This document shows, piece after piece, positions 47,197-55,459 of a DNA stretch of 64,000 nt. Source of the stretch: Verrucomicrobiota bacterium (lineage in GTDB: Bacteria; Verrucomicrobiota; Verrucomicrobiia; Opitutales; Opitutaceae); the NCBI GenBank assembly GCA_023391285.1, contig JAEWBF010000131.1:1-64000 (forward strand). Direction: 5' to 3'. Both the position numbers and the translations under genes were made by a program. The notes beneath the pieces are model-generated. The model was not told the DNA's origin. It did not search any database and worked only from the letters and a program-made list of their open reading frames with translations. The stretch's first letter is position 1, and each line of letters opens with the position of its first letter.

Positions 47197-48066
47197 ATGC
47201 AGACTACGACCTCTTCACCGAAGCTGGACACGGCGTTGATCACGGGAGCATCGAGCGGCATCGGTCTGGCGTTGGCCAGGGAGTTCGCGCGGCACGGGCA
47301 TCCGCTGGTGATTGTCGCGCCGGTGAAGACGGAACTCGACGAAGTCGCGGTGCAGATACGTGACGAGTTCAAGGTTACGGTTCTGCCGTTGGCGCAGGAT
47401 TTGGCGCAAGACGATGGGGCCGACCGGGTGTTCGACGCGCTGATCGATCGCGGCGTCGGCGTGGACATTTTGGTGAACAATGCCGGTTTGGGGCAGCGCG
47501 GCCGGTTTTGGGAAACTCCGCTGGAGCGCGATCTGCAGATTATTCGGGTGAATATCGAAGCACCCATCCGGCTGACGAAGCGATTTCTGCCGCCGATGAT
47601 CGAGCGGCGGCGTGGGTGGATTTTGAATACGGCGTCGATTGCGGGATTCGAGCCGGGGCCGTTGCTGGCGGTTTATCATGCGAGCAAGGCGTTCGACCTC
47701 TCGTGGTCGGAGGCGTTGGCGACGGAGTTGAAGGATGCGAACACAGGCGTGACGGTGACGACGCTCTGTCCTGGGCCAACGGATACGGACTTCTTCCCGA
47801 AGGCGGACATGATCGACACCAATGCATTTCAGAAGGCGAAAGTCATGGGACCGCGAGAAGTGGCGGAGGCGGCTTACGCGGGGCTGATGAAAGGCGAACG
47901 ATTAGTCGTTCCGGGCATGATGAACAAAGCGATGGTGATGGGCCGGCGCCTGATGCCGGAGTCGATGCAGGCGCGGATGAATGAGAAGATGTATGAAGAA
48001 ACCGATCCGCAGGATCGGAAACGGGAGCGCGGTGACATCGAAGCCAAGGAAACGGACCGCGGCTGA
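47197..48066 (+). CDS. Short-chain dehydrogenase/reductase (SDR)
   Basis: This 289-residue NAD(P)-binding enzyme has the classical SDR motifs: ITGASSGIGLALA for the cofactor at residues 15-27, NNAGLGQRG, ILNTASIAGFEPG with the catalytic Ser, and YHASK with Tyr160 and Lys164. CPGPTDTDFF follows the active site. The substrate is unknown; the family member acting on small carbonyls or sugars cannot be chosen. The start is the ATG at 47197, preceded by a strong purine-rich ribosome site (GGAGGGGAGG). A longer open frame from 47008 lacks similarity. The charged C-terminus (TDPQDRKRERGD) is unusual. The preceding 199 bp hold no gene that I can support. Confidence 0.87.
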   Translation: MQTTTSSPKLDTALITGASSGIGLALAREFARHGHPLVIVAPVKTELDEVAVQIRDEFKVTVLPLAQDLAQDDGADRVFDALIDRGVGVDILVNNAGLGQRGRFWETPLERDLQIIRVNIEAPIRLTKRFLPPMIERRRGWILNTASIAGFEPGPLLAVYHASKAFDLSWSEALATELKDANTGVTVTTLCPGPTDTDFFPKADMIDTNAFQKAKVMGPREVAEAAYAGLMKGERLVVPGMMNKAMVMGRRLMPESMQARMNEKMYEETDPQDRKRERGDIEAKETDRG

Positions 48067-48084
48067 ACTTTAAGGCTCTCAACG

Positions 48085-48234
48085 ATGAAAACCAAAACTG
48101 CTCCGAAAAATCGTCCGAAATCCGCTGCGGCGAAAAAATCGTCGCCGAAGAGTTCCGTCAAAGCGCGCAGTCGCGGCGATGCGCCGGTGGCGCGCAAGGC
48201 GAGTGAACGTTCGCCGAAGACGGAAAATCTTTAG
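48085..48234 (+). CDS. Small basic Lys/Ala/Ser-rich protein (histone H1-tail-like)
   Basis: This 49-residue open frame lies 18 bp after the SDR gene, starting at ATG 48085 with a TAAGG site nine bases before it. It is rich in Lys, Ala, Ser, Pro and Arg (NRPKSAAAKKSSPKS, then SVKARSRGD) with little hydrophobic content, so it is probably disordered and nucleic-acid binding. It resembles bacterial histone H1-like tails in composition only; no motif proves function. It is followed by an inverted repeat (48249-48294). Its place downstream of the SDR gene suggests co-transcription. Confidence 0.55.
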   Translation: MKTKTAPKNRPKSAAAKKSSPKSSVKARSRGDAPVARKASERSPKTENL

Positions 48235-48248
48235 ACAGCGGCGTCGAA

Positions 48249-48294
48249 CACTCCGACGGCGGGCGGAGCGTCGCGGGAGCGCCGCGTCGGAGTG
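48249..48294 (+). repeat. Inverted repeat after the small basic gene
   Basis: CACTCCGAC (48249-48257) pairs with GTCGGAGTG (48286-48294), and GC-rich bases in between extend the stem. There is no T run after it, so a terminator role is unsure. It could also block ribosomes or protect the mRNA end. Confidence 0.5.
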
Positions 48295-48345
48295 CGCGGC
48301 GCGTGCGCGAATGACAGGGAAAGACATGGCATCGCGCGGGCGGGG

Positions 48346-48834
48346 ATGCACACTGGCCGGGTGAGCTTCCAGCGGCATCTGCTCATTGACGGTGCGAACA
48401 TCCTGCATGCGTGGCCGGAGTTGCGGAAGCTGTTGAAAACGGATCGAGAAGCCGCGCGCTCCCAGTTGTTGCAGCGGGCGGCGGCGATTCACGATAGCGA
48501 GAGCGTTCGCGTGACGATTGTGCACGACGGGCGCGGCGAAGAAATCGTGGTCGAGCGGCCTTCGGGTCAGGCGAGTTTTTCGGTGATTTACACCCCGACG
48601 TCGCTGACGGCGGACGACGTGATTGAGCAGATGGTGGCAAACGCATCGGATCCCTCTGCGTGCGTGGTGGCGACGGATGACCGAACAGAACGAGAAACGG
48701 TGACGGCGGCGGGAGCGTCGACAATGCACGCGGGAGATTTGCGCGCGTGGATCGAGCGGGCGGAGGCGCGGCAAGCGGGGGCGGTGAAGGCGATGCGGGA
48801 GGCGAATGAACGCAAGTGGCGGCGCCATGAGTGA
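48346..48834 (+). CDS. NYN-domain (YacP-like) putative RNA endonuclease
   Basis: This 162-residue protein has the NYN/YacP layout: RHLLIDGANILHAWPEL near the start, with the first acidic residue of the PIN-like site, then VTIVHDGRGEE, SLTADDVIEQMV and CVVATDDRTERE, a PIN-like acidic site, and a basic C-terminal tail. YacP (Rae1 in Bacillus) cuts mRNA on the ribosome; that activity is known for the Firmicutes family and only inferred here. The ATG at 48346 is used; a GTG at 48361 is also possible. Its stop overlaps the ATG of the DUF2851 gene by 8 bp, so the two are coupled. Confidence 0.75.
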   Translation: MHTGRVSFQRHLLIDGANILHAWPELRKLLKTDREAARSQLLQRAAAIHDSESVRVTIVHDGRGEEIVVERPSGQASFSVIYTPTSLTADDVIEQMVANASDPSACVVATDDRTERETVTAAGASTMHAGDLRAWIERAEARQAGAVKAMREANERKWRRHE

Positions 48835-50092
48835 GACGGGTGGCGAAGCGAGTGAGGGCGTGGAAGGGCGCGATGGCGTCGCGGAACTGCAAGGGCTGTA
48901 TGGTCCCTTCGCGTTTCCCGAGAAGCTGCTGCAGAAGATCTGGTTGCGGGGTGATTTTGCGCGGGAGTCGGCGTCGACGATCGAAGGGCGGCGGGTGCGC
49001 GTGTTACATCCGGGTCGTTGGAATCTGCTCGGAGGACCGGATTTCCGCGGGGCGCGACTGCGACTCGGCGATGGCCCGGAGTGCGTGGGGGATGTCGAAC
49101 TGCATCTGCATGCGAGCGACTGGTCGGCGCACGGCCATGCGCGGGACCGTGCGTATGACGAGGTGATGTTGCACGTGGTGTTGTTTCCGCCGCCGGCGGG
49201 GCATGTGACGCGCGGAGCAACCGGAGAACCCATTCCCGTCCTGGCGTTGCTGCCGCTGTTGTTACACGACCTCGAAGAATACGCGACGGAGGAGGTCGTC
49301 GAGACGCTCGCGAAACGGCCGGCGGCGAAGATCACGGAAAAGCTGGCGCCGCTTCCGCTGGGCGAGCTGCGGGAGTTGCTTCGAAGGCATGCGGAAGCAC
49401 GGTGGTGTCAGAAGGTGCATTTCGCGCGGATGAGGCTTCAGCGGCTCGGGTGGGAGTCGGCGTGCCACCACGTGGCGTTGGAGATTTTGGGATACCGATT
49501 CAATCGCGCTCCGATGCTGAGAATTGCGTCGCGATCGCCGCTCGCTGCTTGGCGGGAGGAGACGTTTTCCGTGGAGGCGGAATTTGAGGCGGAGCAGGAA
49601 GCGTGGAGCTTGCAGGGGCTTCGTCCCGCGAATCATCCACGACGCCGGTTGCGGCAGTATGCGGAGTGGGTAGGGGCGCGTCCGCTCTGGCCGACGGCGT
49701 TGGAAGAAGTGGCGGCTCGGTTGCCGAGAGTGGATCCGGAGGACGCGGTGCGATCGGTGGGCGATGCGCGCCAGCGACATGGGCTGACACGCAGGCGGCG
49801 TGAACTGGCGGAAGCGATCTGCGGCGATCGGGTGGGTGGCACGCGTTTCGATAATCTGGTTTGCGATGGTTTCTTGCCGTTGCTGGCTGCGGGAGGAGCG
49901 GACGATTCAGGCGGGCTTTGGCAGTGCTGGTTTACCGGGGATATTCCGGAGTCGTTGGCGCGCGGGTTGCGCGAACTGGGCGTGACGAGTGGGCGGTCGC
50001 AACCGCTCTGCCACGGCCTGGCTCAAGGGTTGTTGGGGTGGCTGATTGAACAGGAGCGGGTTGAGGGGGATTCGGAGGGGCGCGGGGCTTGA
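48827..50092 (+). CDS. DUF2851 family protein
   Basis: This 421-residue protein matches DUF2851, a family of uncharacterised proteins common in Bacteroidota, Planctomycetota and Verrucomicrobiota. Recognisable parts are EKLLQKIWLRGDF, HPGRWNLLGGPDF, GDVELHLHASDW and the histidine-rich GHARDRAYDEVMLHVV in the N-terminal third; the middle has arginine-rich helices. Clustered His, Asp and Glu residues (VELHLH, SDW, HGH) suggest a metal site, possibly nuclease-like, but no activity is known to me. It has no signal peptide. It overlaps the NYN nuclease-like gene by 8 bp, and its last codons overlap the nusA promoter. Confidence 0.78.
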   Translation: MSETGGEASEGVEGRDGVAELQGLYGPFAFPEKLLQKIWLRGDFARESASTIEGRRVRVLHPGRWNLLGGPDFRGARLRLGDGPECVGDVELHLHASDWSAHGHARDRAYDEVMLHVVLFPPPAGHVTRGATGEPIPVLALLPLLLHDLEEYATEEVVETLAKRPAAKITEKLAPLPLGELRELLRRHAEARWCQKVHFARMRLQRLGWESACHHVALEILGYRFNRAPMLRIASRSPLAAWREETFSVEAEFEAEQEAWSLQGLRPANHPRRRLRQYAEWVGARPLWPTALEEVAARLPRVDPEDAVRSVGDARQRHGLTRRRRELAEAICGDRVGGTRFDNLVCDGFLPLLAAGGADDSGGLWQCWFTGDIPESLARGLRELGVTSGRSQPLCHGLAQGLLGWLIEQERVEGDSEGRGA

Positions 50093-50118
50093 CATCGTTT
50101 TGCGCGGGACGGTAACGT
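50089..50118 (+). promoter_or_regulatory. Predicted promoter of the nusA-infB operon
   Basis: TTGACA lies at 50089-50094, partly within the stop region of the DUF2851 gene. After 18 bases comes TAACGT (50113-50118), a fair -10. A transcript would start near 50125 and read through the two hairpins before nusA. Confidence 0.5.
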
Positions 50119-50134
50119 CACCGACTCTACAACA

Positions 50135-50175
50135 CCACTTTCAAGAAAGTGGGCCGTCCGGCCCGCTTTTTTTTT
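50135..50175 (+). terminator. Attenuator-like terminator in the nusA leader
   Basis: AAAGTGGGCC (50146-50155) pairs with GGCCCGCTTT (50160-50169) around a GTCC loop and is followed by a run of T to 50175, a textbook intrinsic terminator. It lies 18 bases before the nusA ATG, too close for another promoter. An upstream hairpin, CCACTTTC/GAAAGTGG (50135-50152), uses the same bases as the terminator's left arm, so the two exclude each other. This suggests antitermination control of nusA-infB. Confidence 0.7.
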
Positions 50176-50192
50176 CTCAAAAAGCCAACCCT

Positions 50193-51419
50193 ATGAGCAG
50201 CGAAATTCTTTCAGTTCTCGAATACATGGAGAAGGAGAAGGGGATCCCCCGCGCGGACATGATCGCGACCATCGCGAACGCGTTGAAGACCGCCGCGCAG
50301 AAGGGAGTCAACTCCGGCCAGGAGCTGAAGATTGAGATCAATCCGAAGAACGGACAGCTGCATGCGTGGTCGCTCCTCAAGGTGGTCGATTCCGTGAGCA
50401 ATCCGAAGACGGAAGTTCATGTGGAACGCGCGCAGGCGATCAAACCGGGCGCGGTGATCGGCGAGGTGTTGGAAAAGGAAATCGATCCATCCACGTTGGG
50501 CCGCATTGCGGCGCAGACGGCGCGACAGGCGGTGATGCAGAGGCTGCGGCAGTTCGAGAAGGATCGTATCTTCGACGATTTCAAGGACCAGGTCGGCAAC
50601 ATCGTGACTGGCACGGTGCGTCGGCGCGAACGCAACGACCTTTTCATCGATCTTGGTAAGGCGGAGGCGGTCATGCCGGGCAAGGAGCAGGTGCCAGGCG
50701 AAGAATATCAACCGGGCGAGCGCATCCGTTGCTTGTTGCTCAACATCGAAAGCACGCCGCGCGGACCGGAAATCATTTTGTCTCGCGGAAGCCCGCGGTT
50801 TGTCCGCCGGTTGTTCGAATTGGAAGTGACTGAAATCGCGGACGGCACGGTGAAGATCGAAGCGTTTGCCCGCGAGCCGGGTTACCGGACGAAGATCGCC
50901 GTGACCAGCACCGACCCGAAGGTTGACCCTGTCGGAGCTTGCGTGGGAGCCCGCGGTGCGCGGGTGAAAACCATCGTGCGCGAGCTGAACGGGGAGAAGA
51001 TCGACATCATTCGGTATTTCCCGAGTCCGCGTGACATGGTGATCGAAGCGATGAAGCCGGCGGTGCCGCGCGACGTCCTGATCGATGAGAAGAATCATCG
51101 GATCATGCTGAAAGTTGCGACCGAGGATCTCGCGATCGCGATCGGCCGCAAAGGGCAGAACGCTCGTCTGACGTCGCGGCTGATTGGCTGGCGGCTTGAC
51201 ATCGAGGAGTTCCGCGCCGTCGGTGATGACCCGCGCGGCAATGCGATCGCTTCGCTGGTGAAGGCGTTCTCGCTGGATGCTGGTATTGCCGGCCGCCTGG
51301 TGGACATGGGCATCAATTCGCCCGCAGCCTTCGAAGGAGTGGAAGCGAACGACTTGGTCGACGCCGGATTCACGCCCGAGGAAGCGAGCGATATCATCGC
51401 CCGTGTTGCCCCGAGATAA
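50193..51419 (+). CDS. nusA: Transcription termination/antitermination factor NusA
   Basis: This 408-residue protein binds RNA polymerase and nascent RNA. The N-terminal domain (about 1-125) is followed by an S1 domain (about 135-200; GTVRRRERNDLFIDLG), then KH1 (PVGACVGARGARVKTIV) and KH2 (AIAIGRKGQNARLTSRL). A helix-hairpin-helix C-terminal region (GRLVDMGINSPAAFEG) closes it. It lacks the second acidic repeat of the E. coli protein, as in many phyla. The ATG at 50193 is preceded by the leader terminator. It starts the operon nusA-infB-rbfA-DHH-truB-ribF. RimP, usually encoded just before nusA, is not here. NusA may act on its own leader hairpins. Confidence 0.97.
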   Translation: MSSEILSVLEYMEKEKGIPRADMIATIANALKTAAQKGVNSGQELKIEINPKNGQLHAWSLLKVVDSVSNPKTEVHVERAQAIKPGAVIGEVLEKEIDPSTLGRIAAQTARQAVMQRLRQFEKDRIFDDFKDQVGNIVTGTVRRRERNDLFIDLGKAEAVMPGKEQVPGEEYQPGERIRCLLLNIESTPRGPEIILSRGSPRFVRRLFELEVTEIADGTVKIEAFAREPGYRTKIAVTSTDPKVDPVGACVGARGARVKTIVRELNGEKIDIIRYFPSPRDMVIEAMKPAVPRDVLIDEKNHRIMLKVATEDLAIAIGRKGQNARLTSRLIGWRLDIEEFRAVGDDPRGNAIASLVKAFSLDAGIAGRLVDMGINSPAAFEGVEANDLVDAGFTPEEASDIIARVAPR

Positions 51420-51462
51420 GCCTTTCATTCACTCTCCCGCCCACGAACCGTCTGAATAACTG

Positions 51463-53985
51463 ATGAGCCTCCGCATTCACGAACTCGCCAAACGCCACAA
51501 CATGGAGGGTAAGGACATGTTAGCCTTGCTCAAGAAGCGAGGCTACGTCTCTGCGGATACCAAGTCGGTCTCGAGCACGGTAGCGAACATCTACGTCGAG
51601 GAACTCGACAAGGAGTTCGCCGCGGCGAAAGCGGCTGAAGAAGCGGCGAAGCCCGAGCCGGCGGCAGCGGCTGAGCCTGAAGCGCCCGCTGGCGCGACGG
51701 TCGTGGCGGACGACGAGGAGGCGCCGAAGGTGCGTTTGCCCGCAGGAGCTTTCGTAAAGAGCAAAGAAGACGTGGAGCGCGAGAAGGAGGCTGCGGCAGC
51801 CGCGAAAGTCGCAGCTGCGAAAGCAGCGGCTGCGGCGGCTTCGCCGGTGGTCACGCCCGCTCCGGTCAGCCGTCCGCCGTCGATCGTGGCTCCGCCCCGC
51901 GCGCCGGTTTCGGCGCCGCCGCCTGCTCCGCCTGTGCGCTCGAGTCCGCCGCCGGTGCCGTCGACTGGTCCAAAATCTCCGCCGATTCCGCAGGCGACAC
52001 CGGTGTCCGCTCCGCGGCCGGTGTCGGCGCCCGCGGCGGTTCCGCCGCCCCCGGTTCGGCCGGCGCCGAGCGTGTCGGCGCCAACTGCTCCGCCGTTGCC
52101 ACCGCGCGCTCCGTCTACCGGGCCGGTGTTACCGCCGCCTGTGCCGGGTGCGGCGTCGGCGTCCAGTTCCGCTTCCTCGGCCACGGTCACGCAGCAAGGC
52201 GAGGTTAAGATCATTCATATCAAGCCGCCGATCGTCGTGCGCGATTTCGCGACGGCGTTGGGGTTGAAGCCGTTTCGGTTGATTTCCGAGCTGAACCAAG
52301 CGGGTGGTTTTGCGTCGATGAATTCCAACATCGACGAGGCGGTCGCGATCAAGGTCGCGGAGAAGCACGGCTTCCTGTTGGAGATCAAACACCGCGGCGA
52401 CGCGGCGTCGCAGCAGGCGAAGAAGGAGAGCAAGGAGAAGAAGCCGGAGGAGGACGAGTCGAAGTTCCTCGAGCCGCGTCCGCCGGTCGTGTGCATTCTC
52501 GGCCACGTCGACCACGGCAAGACTTCGTTGCTGGATGCGATCCGGAAAGCCGATGTCGCCGCAGGCGAAGCGGGTGGGATCACGCAGCACATCGGCGCTT
52601 ACCAGGTCGAATTCAACAATCGGAAGATCACGTTTTTGGATACGCCAGGTCACGCGGCCTTCTCGAAGATGCGCGCGCGCGGTGCTGACGTCACCGACAT
52701 CGCCGTGTTGGTGGTCGCGGCTGATGACGGCTTCATGCCGCAGACCGACGAAGCGCTGAAGCACGCGCAGAACGCGAAGGTCGCGCTCATCGTGGCGGTG
52801 AACAAGATGGACGTGAAGGGTGCCAACCTCGATCAGGTAAAGGCACAGATGCAGCAGCGGAACATCGCGCCGGAAGATTGGGGCGGTGAGACGATCACGG
52901 TTCCGGTGGCGGCGATCAAGGGGCAGGGCATCGACAGCCTGCTCGAGATGATTTTGCTGCAGGCGGATCTGCTCGAGCTGAAGGCGAATCCCAAGGCCGA
53001 AGCGAGCGGCATCATCATCGAGTCGCAGGTCGACGTCGGCCGCGGTCCGATGGCGACGGTCATCGTGCAGCGTGGAACGCTCAAGGTGGGCGATGCGCTG
53101 GTTTGCGGACCGCACTACGCGCGCGTTCGCGCGATGTTCAACGAGCGCGGCGAGAATTTGAAGGAAGCGGCTCCCGCCACGCCGGTGCGCGTGATCGGCT
53201 GGTCCGGCACGCCGGACAGCGGTGCGACGTTCCGGGCGGTCAAGAATCCGCGCGAAGCGGAGAAGCTGGCGGAAGAAGAGCAGCAGCGACTGCGCAAGGT
53301 GGCGACCACGACGGATTCGGCGCCGAAGGAGGTCTCGGTCGAGCAGTTGTTCGCGAACATCGCAGCGACGCAGGCGAAGACGCTGAAGCTCATCATCAAG
53401 ACGGACGTGTTCGGGTCCTCGGAAGCGATCCGCACGATTCTCGAAGGCATCAAGAGCACGAAGGTTTCGCTCGAGATCGTGTCGACCGAAGTCGGCCTCG
53501 TCACGAAGAACGACATATCGATGGCGAGTGCCGCCGGTGCGGTCGTCATCGGGTTCAACACCAAGCTGGAGAACGGCGTGACGCCACTCGCGAAGCATCA
53601 CGGCGTTCGCGTGGAGACCTACTCGATCATTTACGAGTTGGGCGACAAGGTGCGCGAGATGATGGCCGACATGTTGGAGCCGGATCTGAAGGAAACGAAG
53701 ACCGGCGCTGCGGAGGTCCGTCAGGTGTTTCCCTTGGCGAAAGGTTTCGTCGCGGGCTGCTTGGTCACCGAAGGCAAAATCACGCGCAACGCCTCGGCCC
53801 GACTGCGGCGCGGTCGCGAGATCGTGCACGAAGGAAAGATCGCCACGCTCAAGCGCTTCAAGGACGACGCGAACGAAGTGCGCGCCGGCCTCGAGTGCGG
53901 TATCAAGCTCGACGATTTCAACGGCTATCAAGCCGGCGACGTCATCGAGGTTTACGAAATCCAGAAAGTCCGGGCGTCGCTCTAA
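51463..53985 (+). CDS. infB: Translation initiation factor IF-2
   Basis: This 840-residue GTPase positions initiator tRNA on the 30S subunit. A short N-terminal IF2_N-like helical part (1-45) is followed by a long Ala/Pro-rich linker (about 55-245), which is variable and probably flexible, and a second small domain (about 245-300). The GTPase core has G1 GHVDHGKT at 347-354, G3 DTPGH at 393-397 and G4 NKMD at 447-450. Domains II-IV complete the protein (for example VFPLAKGFVAGCLVTEG). The linker is rich in PPPAPP-type runs, unlike its neighbours. The gene starts 43 bp after nusA. Confidence 0.98.
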   Translation: MSLRIHELAKRHNMEGKDMLALLKKRGYVSADTKSVSSTVANIYVEELDKEFAAAKAAEEAAKPEPAAAAEPEAPAGATVVADDEEAPKVRLPAGAFVKSKEDVEREKEAAAAAKVAAAKAAAAAASPVVTPAPVSRPPSIVAPPRAPVSAPPPAPPVRSSPPPVPSTGPKSPPIPQATPVSAPRPVSAPAAVPPPPVRPAPSVSAPTAPPLPPRAPSTGPVLPPPVPGAASASSSASSATVTQQGEVKIIHIKPPIVVRDFATALGLKPFRLISELNQAGGFASMNSNIDEAVAIKVAEKHGFLLEIKHRGDAASQQAKKESKEKKPEEDESKFLEPRPPVVCILGHVDHGKTSLLDAIRKADVAAGEAGGITQHIGAYQVEFNNRKITFLDTPGHAAFSKMRARGADVTDIAVLVVAADDGFMPQTDEALKHAQNAKVALIVAVNKMDVKGANLDQVKAQMQQRNIAPEDWGGETITVPVAAIKGQGIDSLLEMILLQADLLELKANPKAEASGIIIESQVDVGRGPMATVIVQRGTLKVGDALVCGPHYARVRAMFNERGENLKEAAPATPVRVIGWSGTPDSGATFRAVKNPREAEKLAEEEQQRLRKVATTTDSAPKEVSVEQLFANIAATQAKTLKLIIKTDVFGSSEAIRTILEGIKSTKVSLEIVSTEVGLVTKNDISMASAAGAVVIGFNTKLENGVTPLAKHHGVRVETYSIIYELGDKVREMMADMLEPDLKETKTGAAEVRQVFPLAKGFVAGCLVTEGKITRNASARLRRGREIVHEGKIATLKRFKDDANEVRAGLECGIKLDDFNGYQAGDVIEVYEIQKVRASL

Positions 53986-54059
53986 GTCGACCCTGGGTTG
54001 CCAACCGCACATTTCCGAATCGCTGTTGGCGAGGTGGCGGCGCTTCCCTGCATACGGCC

Positions 54060-54434
54060 ATGAGCAACAGAACTCTTCGCGTCAACGTGCTGATCCAGCG
54101 CGAGCTGAGCGATATCCTGCGCAAACGTTATCAAGCCGAAGCGACGGCGATCACGCTGACGGAAGTGCGGGTGTCGCCGGATCTGCGTGACGCGCGCGTG
54201 TTTGTGTCGGTGATTGGTCCGGCGGAAACACAGGAAGAGAAACTGCGCTGGCTTCGAAGCAAGGCGAAGGAGATCCGCGACGAGCTGAGCCGGCGGATTG
54301 TGCTGAAGTATCTGCCGAAGTTCGAGTATCTGCCCGATCACGCGGCGGAGCATGGCGCGCGGATTTTCGAAGTGTTGGAGGATATCGAGCGGCGTGAGGG
54401 CCGTCCGGAAGAGGAGCCGAAGCCGGAGGAGTAA
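54060..54434 (+). CDS. rbfA: Ribosome-binding factor A
   Basis: This 124-residue protein helps mature the 5' end of 16S rRNA in the 30S subunit. The KH-like fold is visible: RVNVLIQRELSDILRK at the start, ITLTEVRVSPDLRDARVFVSV in the middle and an acidic C-terminal tail (EDIERREGRPEEE). The ATG at 54060 begins MSNRTLRVN. A longer in-frame opening from 53103 runs inside infB and is not real. It overlaps the next gene by one base (TAATG), so translation is probably coupled. Confidence 0.93.
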   Translation: MSNRTLRVNVLIQRELSDILRKRYQAEATAITLTEVRVSPDLRDARVFVSVIGPAETQEEKLRWLRSKAKEIRDELSRRIVLKYLPKFEYLPDHAAEHGARIFEVLEDIERREGRPEEEPKPEE

Positions 54435-55459
54435 TGGAGCGCTTTTTCCCCGAACTTTCGGCGCGCTTCGCGCGGTTGCTGGAGCGGATTCGCGGGCAGA
54501 AGATCGCGGTCATTGGCCATGCCCGACCGGACGGCGATTGCATCGGAGCGCAGATCGCGCTGGCGCGGGTGCTGCAGGCGCGGGGACATGAGGTGGTCTG
54601 CGTGAACGCGGACATCGTGCCGCGCCGTCTCCAGTTTTTGGTGACGGGAATGAGCTTCATCCGCACGGATGCCGCCCTGGGCCTGCCCGCGGACTACGCG
54701 GCGATCTTTGTCGACTGTGCGGATCATGCGCGCGCCGGCGAGCGGTTGAAGGCGCGGTTCGCGGCGCCGGTGGCGAACATCGACCATCATCTATCGAATG
54801 TCGGTTACGCGGAGTTCAACCTGGTCGACAGCGCGTCGGCGGCGACGTGCGAGATCCTGGCGGGGCTGTTTTTCGACAACGGGTTGCCGGTGGATGCGCA
54901 AGCGGCGCAGGGGTTGTATACGGGTATTTTGACGGACACGGGGCAGTTCCGGTTCACATCGACGACCCGGCGGACGTTTCTGCTGGCCGCGGAATTGATG
55001 GCGCGCGGGGCGAAGCCGACCGAAGCGGGCTTCGAACTCTACGAACGCGAAACGACAGGGAAGCTCCAGTTGCTGCAGCGGTTTCTCTCCTCGCTTGCGA
55101 TGGAATGTGACGGCCGGGTGTGCATCGGCACGCTGCCGAACGGCGTGTTCGAGCAAACGGGTTCGAACCTCGAGGACACCGAAGGCTTGGTGGACTACGC
55201 GCGGTGCATCGATGGCGTGGACGTGGGCGCGCTGATCGAGGAGCGACCGGATGGATCGGTGAAGGCGAGTCTGCGCGCGAAGGATCCGGCGTTTCGTTTG
55301 GACCGCGTGGCGGCGCAGTTCAACGGTGGCGGCCACGCGTGCGCGGCCGGTTTGACGGTGAAGCCGGCGGAGGCGGCTGAGTTTCGTCAACGGCTGGTCG
55401 CGGCGCTCGCGGCGCAGATCGCGGCGGTGGACGCGCAAAAAGCGGAGATCACGGCATGA
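54434..55459 (+). CDS. nrnA: DHH family phosphoesterase (NrnA-like oligoribonuclease)
   Basis: This 341-residue DHH/DHHA1 protein has VIGHARPDGDCIGAQIA with metal-binding Asp residues near residue 30, IFVDCADHARAG, NIDHHLSN with the DHH signature, and a C-terminal DHHA1 domain with FNGGGHACAAG. NrnA-type enzymes degrade short RNAs (nanoRNAs) and pAp; whether this one does both is unknown. It lies between rbfA and truB, a common placement in this operon. The ATG at 54434 overlaps the rbfA stop, and its own stop overlaps the truB start. Confidence 0.9.
   Translation: MERFFPELSARFARLLERIRGQKIAVIGHARPDGDCIGAQIALARVLQARGHEVVCVNADIVPRRLQFLVTGMSFIRTDAALGLPADYAAIFVDCADHARAGERLKARFAAPVANIDHHLSNVGYAEFNLVDSASAATCEILAGLFFDNGLPVDAQAAQGLYTGILTDTGQFRFTSTTRRTFLLAAELMARGAKPTEAGFELYERETTGKLQLLQRFLSSLAMECDGRVCIGTLPNGVFEQTGSNLEDTEGLVDYARCIDGVDVGALIEERPDGSVKASLRAKDPAFRLDRVAAQFNGGGHACAAGLTVKPAEAAEFRQRLVAALAAQIAAVDAQKAEITA

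Noticed and set aside
53103..54059. Long N-terminal extension of the RbfA frame
   Set aside because: It runs out of frame inside infB and has no RbfA similarity; MSNRTLRVN at 54060 is the normal start.
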